A stretch of 5,394 nt of DNA, from positions 1-5,394 of the forward strand of contig JAITKW010000067.1 of the NCBI GenBank assembly GCA_031278275.1, given 5' to 3'. Numbering within the stretch: position 1 is the stretch's first letter; every line of letters begins with the position of its first letter. Below the pieces are notes generated by a model that had not been told where the DNA came from, did not search any database, and worked only from the letters and a program-made list of their open reading frames with translations. This document shows, piece by piece, positions 1 to 2,923 of the stretch. The stretch comes from Candidatus Nomurabacteria bacterium. Lineage in GTDB: Bacteria > Patescibacteriota > Saccharimonadia > Saccharimonadales > Saccharimonadaceae. The position numbers and the translations under genes were made by a program.

Positions 1-72
1 GCCGTTTCTCGCCCCAAAGCCCCCGACTACTCAATACACTTCCGTGTATTGTCTGGAGGCTGCCATGTCTAG
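1..72 (+). CDS. possible 3' end of an upstream gene (partial)
   Basis: Reading from base 1, this frame is open to a TAG at 70-72 and would encode a 23-residue tail ending in LSGGCHV. It would overlap the ATG of the next gene (65) by 8 bp, the same overlap length seen between the next two genes (846-853). That regularity is the main reason to take it seriously. All three + frames are open over this short stretch, so coding cannot be shown from the sequence alone, and the tail matches no family I recognise. It could equally be a 5' leader. Confidence 0.35.
   Translation, partial: AVSRPKAPDYSIHFRVLSGGCHV
32..51 (+). repeat. 8-bp inverted repeat before the ribosome binding site
   Basis: CAATACAC at 32-39 and GTGTATTG at 44-51 are perfect inverted copies around a 4-base TTCC loop. 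The structure ends three bases before the GGAGG ribosome binding site of the next gene. As RNA it would form a stable 8-bp hairpin, and as DNA it could be a small dimer operator. No T-tract follows, so it is not an intrinsic terminator. If the upstream frame is real, the hairpin lies inside that gene's last codons and could affect translational coupling. Confidence 0.6.
55..59 (+). promoter_or_regulatory. ribosome binding site deciding the start at 65
   Basis: GGAGG lies 5 bases before the ATG at 65, an ideal Shine-Dalgarno spacing. It decides between this start and an in-frame GTG at 44, which lies inside the inverted repeat and has no comparable site upstream. Confidence 0.8.
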
Positions 73-853
73 CCTAGCTACTATCTATGCCGGACTTCTA
101 CCTGCTGAAATCTCTTTTCTAGTAGCATTGTCTGCTCGTAAGGGACTAGCCTTGACTACGCATCTAGCAAGAGTATGTTTCGGCGTATATACCTCTGCAA
201 CCGAGCGACGAGTCCAAAGGATTGGCGCAAAGCTAGAGAAATTAAAAGCCGTAACCCGCCGCACAATAGCACGCAGAAACCGCACCGGCGGAACTTCTGC
301 GGTAATGTGGCATATAACGAAGCGGGGGTTGCGTTTGGCGTTCTTTGGCGACAAAGATATCGCTCGGCGGATTCGTTGGTGGGATGACGGCAATTCTGGC
401 TTGTCGCAAAAAGAACATACCCTTGCCATCAACGACATTGAATGCAGTCTACTTGATCTGGCAGGCTCGGACATCGGTTTCAAGGTCAGCGAGGTAAGAC
501 ATGAACCAGACTGTTGGTTTTATCACGGAACAATCGAAACTAGACCAGACAAGTTTATCCAGACCGAGTATGCCGGCAAGATTGCCAACTGGTTTATAGA
601 ATACGAGCGCACCAAGAAAAAGCCAATTCTCATCCGTGCTAAGTGCCAAGAATACCGCGAATATATTATTGAGAACTATGAAAAGCTGTGGGCTGGCAAT
701 GTGCCAACTGTCTTATGGATTTGCGAGACCGCAGGACTCAAGAAGCTCACCCAAGAGCGCGTGAACGAGAGTTTGGGCGCATATGCGGGGCTGTGTAGGG
801 TCATAACGCCAGATGAGCTGGTTGCTACCGTGCTAAGGGGCGAAAATGACTAA
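65..853 (+). CDS. replication-relaxation-like (Replic_Relax) family protein
   Basis: This 262-residue protein has the layout I associate with the replication-relaxation family found on plasmids and integrated conjugative elements, whose biochemical role is poorly defined. Residues 13-92 read as a winged helix: LPAEISFLVAL, then TTHLARVCF, a basic recognition-type helix with ERRVQR, and a wing ending in WHITKRGLRLAF. A family-like core follows, with H118 before AIND (D124), P161-D162, the stretch WFIEYERTKK (E179, E181), K193, and an amphipathic YREYI helix. There is no signal peptide or membrane segment, so it should act in the cytoplasm, probably on DNA. The start is set by GGAGG at 55-59. 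The gene ends 8 bp inside the next gene, implying translational coupling with it and the recombinase. The family call is from motif memory. A generic DNA-binding regulator is the main alternative. Confidence 0.7.
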   Translation: MSSLATIYAGLLPAEISFLVALSARKGLALTTHLARVCFGVYTSATERRVQRIGAKLEKLKAVTRRTIARRNRTGGTSAVMWHITKRGLRLAFFGDKDIARRIRWWDDGNSGLSQKEHTLAINDIECSLLDLAGSDIGFKVSEVRHEPDCWFYHGTIETRPDKFIQTEYAGKIANWFIEYERTKKKPILIRAKCQEYREYIIENYEKLWAGNVPTVLWICETAGLKKLTQERVNESLGAYAGLCRVITPDELVATVLRGEND

Positions 854-1112
854 TTTTGCCGATTTTGCCCCAGAAAACCCCAAAGGGCTGGACTTAAAAG
901 CCATTCCAAGTTTCAATGTCCAAGGGGGTGACTTAATAGAGGCGGGGGTTACAAAAAAGCGCAAGCGGTCAGTTCGGATAAACGGAGTTCGCATTATGCC
1001 CATCTACAAAGCTCTCGACCCAGTCAAGCTTGCTCATGTTTTTATCACCCTAGCGCTATCAAATAAGCGCGCCATCGCCCCAAAGAAAGGAGTAGCAAAT
1101 GTTAGGTTTTGA
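846..1112 (+). CDS. small basic hypothetical protein
   Basis: This 88-residue protein belongs to no family I recognise. It is strongly basic (16 Lys/Arg against 6 Asp/Glu) with a dense patch KKRKRSVR at residues 37-44, followed by a short VRINGVRIMPIY segment that could be a beta hairpin. A predicted helix spans about residues 55-75. There are no cysteines, signal peptide or convincing membrane segment. AAGGGG at 835-840 gives a good ribosome binding site 5 bases before the ATG. The gene overlaps its upstream neighbour by 8 bp and the recombinase by 14 bp, so all three are probably made from one message. Its charge, size and coupling to a large serine recombinase would suit a DNA-binding accessory or directionality factor, but that is inferred from position only. 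Confidence 0.7.
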   Translation: MTNFADFAPENPKGLDLKAIPSFNVQGGDLIEAGVTKKRKRSVRINGVRIMPIYKALDPVKLAHVFITLALSNKRAIAPKKGVANVRF

Positions 1113-2832
1113 AAATCTCAACTTGAAAAGAGCTGTTAGCTACTTGCGGGTTTCTACCCGCGAACAAGCTGAGCGAGGCGGTGAAGCTGAAGGCTTTTCT
1201 ATACCCGCACAGCGTGAGGCAAACAAAGACAAAGCGTTGTCGCTAGGCGCAATTATCGTAAAGGAATTTGCGGACAAGGGCGCAAGCGCTAAGTCTGCAA
1301 ACCGCCCTGCGCTCAAGGAAATGCTAGCTTATGTTTCTGATCCCGACAATGAAATCTCATATGTAATCGTGCATAAAATAGACCGTCTTGCACGCAATCG
1401 CGAGGACGATGTGAATATCAACAAAGTATTCCGCGAATCTGGCGTTCAGCTTATCTCCACGAGCGAGGTAATTGACGACAGCCCATCTGGACGCTTGATG
1501 CATGGAATGCTTTCAGCTTTTGCTGAATTCTACAGTAATAATCTTGCCAAAGAAGCGCTGAAGGGTATGAGCCAAAAAGTCAAAAAGGGCGGCACAGTAA
1601 GTAAAGCCCCGCTTGGGTATAAAAACGTGCGCACGGTAAATACTGAGGGGCGTGAAGTCCGCACGATTGAGGTAGACAAAGAACGAGCGCCACTAATCTC
1701 AGAGGCGTTTCGGCTATATGCCACGGGCGAGTGGACTTGTGTAAGCCTAGCCGCCGAGCTCGCCGACAGAGGTCTTGCGACCGCTTCTACGCCAAACATG
1801 CCAAGCAAGCCGGTAGATGAGAGGGTGATAAATAATATCTTATTGAACCGCTACTATATCGGCATGGTGAAGTTTCAGGGCGCACACCATGACGGCAAAC
1901 ACCCGCCCCTCACCGACTACAACACTTTTGAGAAATGCCAAGCTATTCTTGCAAGTCACATAAACGGCGAACGTTGCCGAAAACACGACCATTATCTCAA
2001 ATCTACTGTCTATTGTGGCGAATGCGGGTCACGGCTTATCATAACTGTCTGCAAGTCTGGCAACGGAACTCATTACCCATACCTGTATTGTATTGGGCGA
2101 CAGTCTGGCAGGACAAACTGCAAACAAAAAGCTGTGCTAATTTACGAAGTGGAAGACAAAATCACCGACTACTATAAGACTATTCAGTTCGATGAGGAGT
2201 TTAGACAAAAGCTTGAAAAAGTATTGATGGAAGACATAAAAGAAAAGAAGAAACTATCTGCCACCGAACAAAACGACTACCGCGAACAAAAAATCAGATT
2301 AGAGCGAATGCAGGGCAAGCTCATGGAGGCGTATTACGATAACGCCATCAACCAAGATGTATTAAAAATTGAGCAGGATAAAATCGCCAACCAGCTAAGC
2401 AGCATCAAAACAAAACTGGAGATTGCCGAACACAGCTATGAATTGACTGAGAAAAATCTCAAAATGGCGCTTGAATTAGCCGATAATTGCTATGAGTCCT
2501 ACGGGCAAGCCCCCGACCACATCCGGCGGATGTTCAACCAAGTGTTCTTCGAGAAAATATATGTCAGCCCCGACACCAACAATCCAGAGCAAACAAAGAT
2601 TGGTGTTGACCTCAAGCCGCCATTTTCGCAAATCTTAAACTTGAAGCCAAAAAACATCTCCGAAAGTGGAGATGTTTTAGAAAACTCTGGGTCTTTTCAC
2701 GTCGTTAGTTTGAGTAACGACATAATGGTCGGGGTTACTGGACTTGAACCAGCGACCTCACGGCCCCCAGCCGTGCGCGCTACCACTGCGCCAAACCCCG
2801 TTAATGTTATTGGTCGGGGTGACCTGACTTGA
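1099..2832 (+). CDS. large serine recombinase (site-specific integrase)
   Basis: This 577-residue enzyme would catalyse integration and excision of the element by serine-mediated double-strand exchange. The catalytic resolvase domain covers about residues 11-155: YLRVSTREQ carries the nucleophile S19 and R17, and KIDRLARNRED supplies D95, R96 and R99. A long helix around 130-160 leads to the Recombinase domain (about 168-285), then a zinc ribbon with C306, C309, C331 and C341. A lysine- and glutamate-rich coiled coil spans about 370-460, and the usual end of such proteins is near IYVS and VDLKPPFS (487-510). AAAGGAG at 1086-1092 lies 6 bases before the ATG. The odd part is the tail: residues 517-527 are encoded by a terminator hairpin, and residues from about 543 onward, starting VGVTGLEPATSRPP, are the complement of two tRNA-Pro genes. 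The family call is firm, but the tail is probably not a native domain. Confidence 0.96.
   Translation: MLGFENLNLKRAVSYLRVSTREQAERGGEAEGFSIPAQREANKDKALSLGAIIVKEFADKGASAKSANRPALKEMLAYVSDPDNEISYVIVHKIDRLARNREDDVNINKVFRESGVQLISTSEVIDDSPSGRLMHGMLSAFAEFYSNNLAKEALKGMSQKVKKGGTVSKAPLGYKNVRTVNTEGREVRTIEVDKERAPLISEAFRLYATGEWTCVSLAAELADRGLATASTPNMPSKPVDERVINNILLNRYYIGMVKFQGAHHDGKHPPLTDYNTFEKCQAILASHINGERCRKHDHYLKSTVYCGECGSRLIITVCKSGNGTHYPYLYCIGRQSGRTNCKQKAVLIYEVEDKITDYYKTIQFDEEFRQKLEKVLMEDIKEKKKLSATEQNDYREQKIRLERMQGKLMEAYYDNAINQDVLKIEQDKIANQLSSIKTKLEIAEHSYELTEKNLKMALELADNCYESYGQAPDHIRRMFNQVFFEKIYVSPDTNNPEQTKIGVDLKPPFSQILNLKPKNISESGDVLENSGSFHVVSLSNDIMVGVTGLEPATSRPPAVRATTAPNPVNVIGRGDLT
2649..2678 (-). terminator. 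intrinsic terminator of the tRNA-Pro pair, possibly bidirectional
   Basis: Arms at 2651-2661 and 2668-2678 pair perfectly over 11 bp (AAAACATCTCC with GGAGATGTTTT) around a 6-base loop. On the - strand the stem runs into six T residues (2654-2649), a good rho-independent terminator about 48 bases past the end of tRNA-Pro(GGG). On the + strand only four T residues follow, so termination there would be weaker. The hairpin lies inside the recombinase reading frame (residues 517-527). Confidence 0.85.
2701..2721. repeat. 7-bp perfect dyad between recombinase core and tRNA
   Basis: GTCGTTA (2701-2707) and TAACGAC (2715-2721) are perfect inverted copies around a 7-base spacer. The dyad sits 4 bases beyond the CCA end of tRNA-Pro(GGG) and no T-tract follows on either strand, so it is not a terminator. 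It could be part of the serine recombinase attachment site, since such sites are imperfect dyads around a 2-bp crossover. It could also be a trailer hairpin in the tRNA precursor, or chance. Confidence 0.5.
2726..2800 (-). tRNA. tRNA-Pro(GGG)
   Basis: The 75-base gene folds completely. The acceptor stem CGGGGTT/AACCCCG starts with the C1-G72 pair typical of bacterial proline tRNAs. The D arm is GCGC/GCGC with loop AGTGGTA, and the anticodon stem is CACGG/CCGTG with loop CTGGGGG (anticodon GGG, then G37). The variable loop has 5 bases, the T loop is TTCAAGT, and discriminator A plus CCA are encoded. It reads CCC and CCU codons. It lies 10 bases downstream of tRNA-Pro(CGG) and is presumably cotranscribed with it. 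Its 3' end faces the recombinase gene and its whole length is overlapped antisense by that reading frame, making it the probable integration target. Confidence 0.97.
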
Positions 2833-2886
2833 ACAGGCGACCTCGCAGTCCCGAACCGCGCGCGCTACCAACTGCGCCACACCCCG
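2811..2886 (-). tRNA. tRNA-Pro(CGG)
   Basis: The 76-base gene folds completely. The acceptor is CGGGGTG/CACCCCG with C1-G72, and the D arm is GCGC/GCGC with an 8-base loop. The anticodon stem is CGCGG/CTGCG with one G-U pair and loop TTCGGGA (anticodon CGG, G37). The T loop is TTCAAGT, and discriminator A and CCA are encoded. It reads CCG codons. It is the first gene of the tandem pair and begins 15 bases after the ATPase stop codon. The recombinase stop codon (2830-2832) falls inside its T arm on the opposite strand. It closely resembles its neighbour outside the anticodon and T stems, suggesting an old tandem duplication. Confidence 0.97.
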
Positions 2887-2895
2887 AACCGTTTG

Positions 2896-2923
2896 ATTAT
2901 ATCATTTTTTACTCAAATATGAA
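2896..2923 (-). promoter_or_regulatory. extended -10 promoter for the tRNA-Pro pair
   Basis: On the - strand the sequence TGATATAAT (2904-2896) is a perfect extended -10 element (TGnTATAAT). A loose -35, TTCATA at 2923-2918, lies 16 bases upstream and matches TTGACA at four of six positions. Transcription starting about 7 bases after the -10 would begin near 2889, leaving a leader of only three or so bases before the mature tRNA 5' end at 2886. The TGA of the element is also the stop codon of the ATPase gene. Confidence 0.7.

Larger units (their letters stand above)
1..2730 (+). mobile_element. right end of an integrated element beside tRNA-Pro
   Basis: Three tightly packed + strand genes (replication-relaxation-like protein, small basic protein, large serine recombinase) run toward the 3' end of tRNA-Pro(GGG). 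An integrase placed next to, and converging on, the 3' end of a tRNA is the usual layout of tRNA-targeted genomic islands and integrated plasmids. The left end lies outside the window, so the paired attachment repeat cannot be seen and the exact right boundary is unknown. It could fall anywhere from about 2640 to within the tRNA. No conjugation ATPase, relaxase or replication gene is visible here, so an integrated plasmid, an integrative-mobilizable element and a defective remnant are all possible. Confidence 0.6.

Noticed and set aside
85..483. A 132-residue - strand open frame opposite the replication-relaxation gene
   Set aside because: No ribosome binding site or family signal is seen, and the + strand frame has clear domain structure and a good start.
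1935..2177. An 80-residue + strand frame inside the recombinase gene
   Set aside because: It overlaps the zinc ribbon and coiled-coil coding region in another frame and has no independent support.
2680..2698. GAAAA...TTTTC inverted pair as another hairpin
   Set aside because: There are only five weak A-T-rich pairs around a 9-base loop, too little to separate from chance beside the much stronger hairpin at 2651-2678.
2726..2832. The GVTGLEPATSRPP tail as a conserved protein motif or extra recombinase domain
   Set aside because: It is exactly the complement of tRNA-Pro(GGG), so its sequence is explained by the RNA gene on the other strand.
2902..2904. Recoded TGA (glycine), as in some candidate-phylum bacteria
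   Set aside because: TGA ends the ATPase at the expected C-terminus and also ends the 88-residue protein at a gene overlap. No internal TGA is needed to complete any gene.
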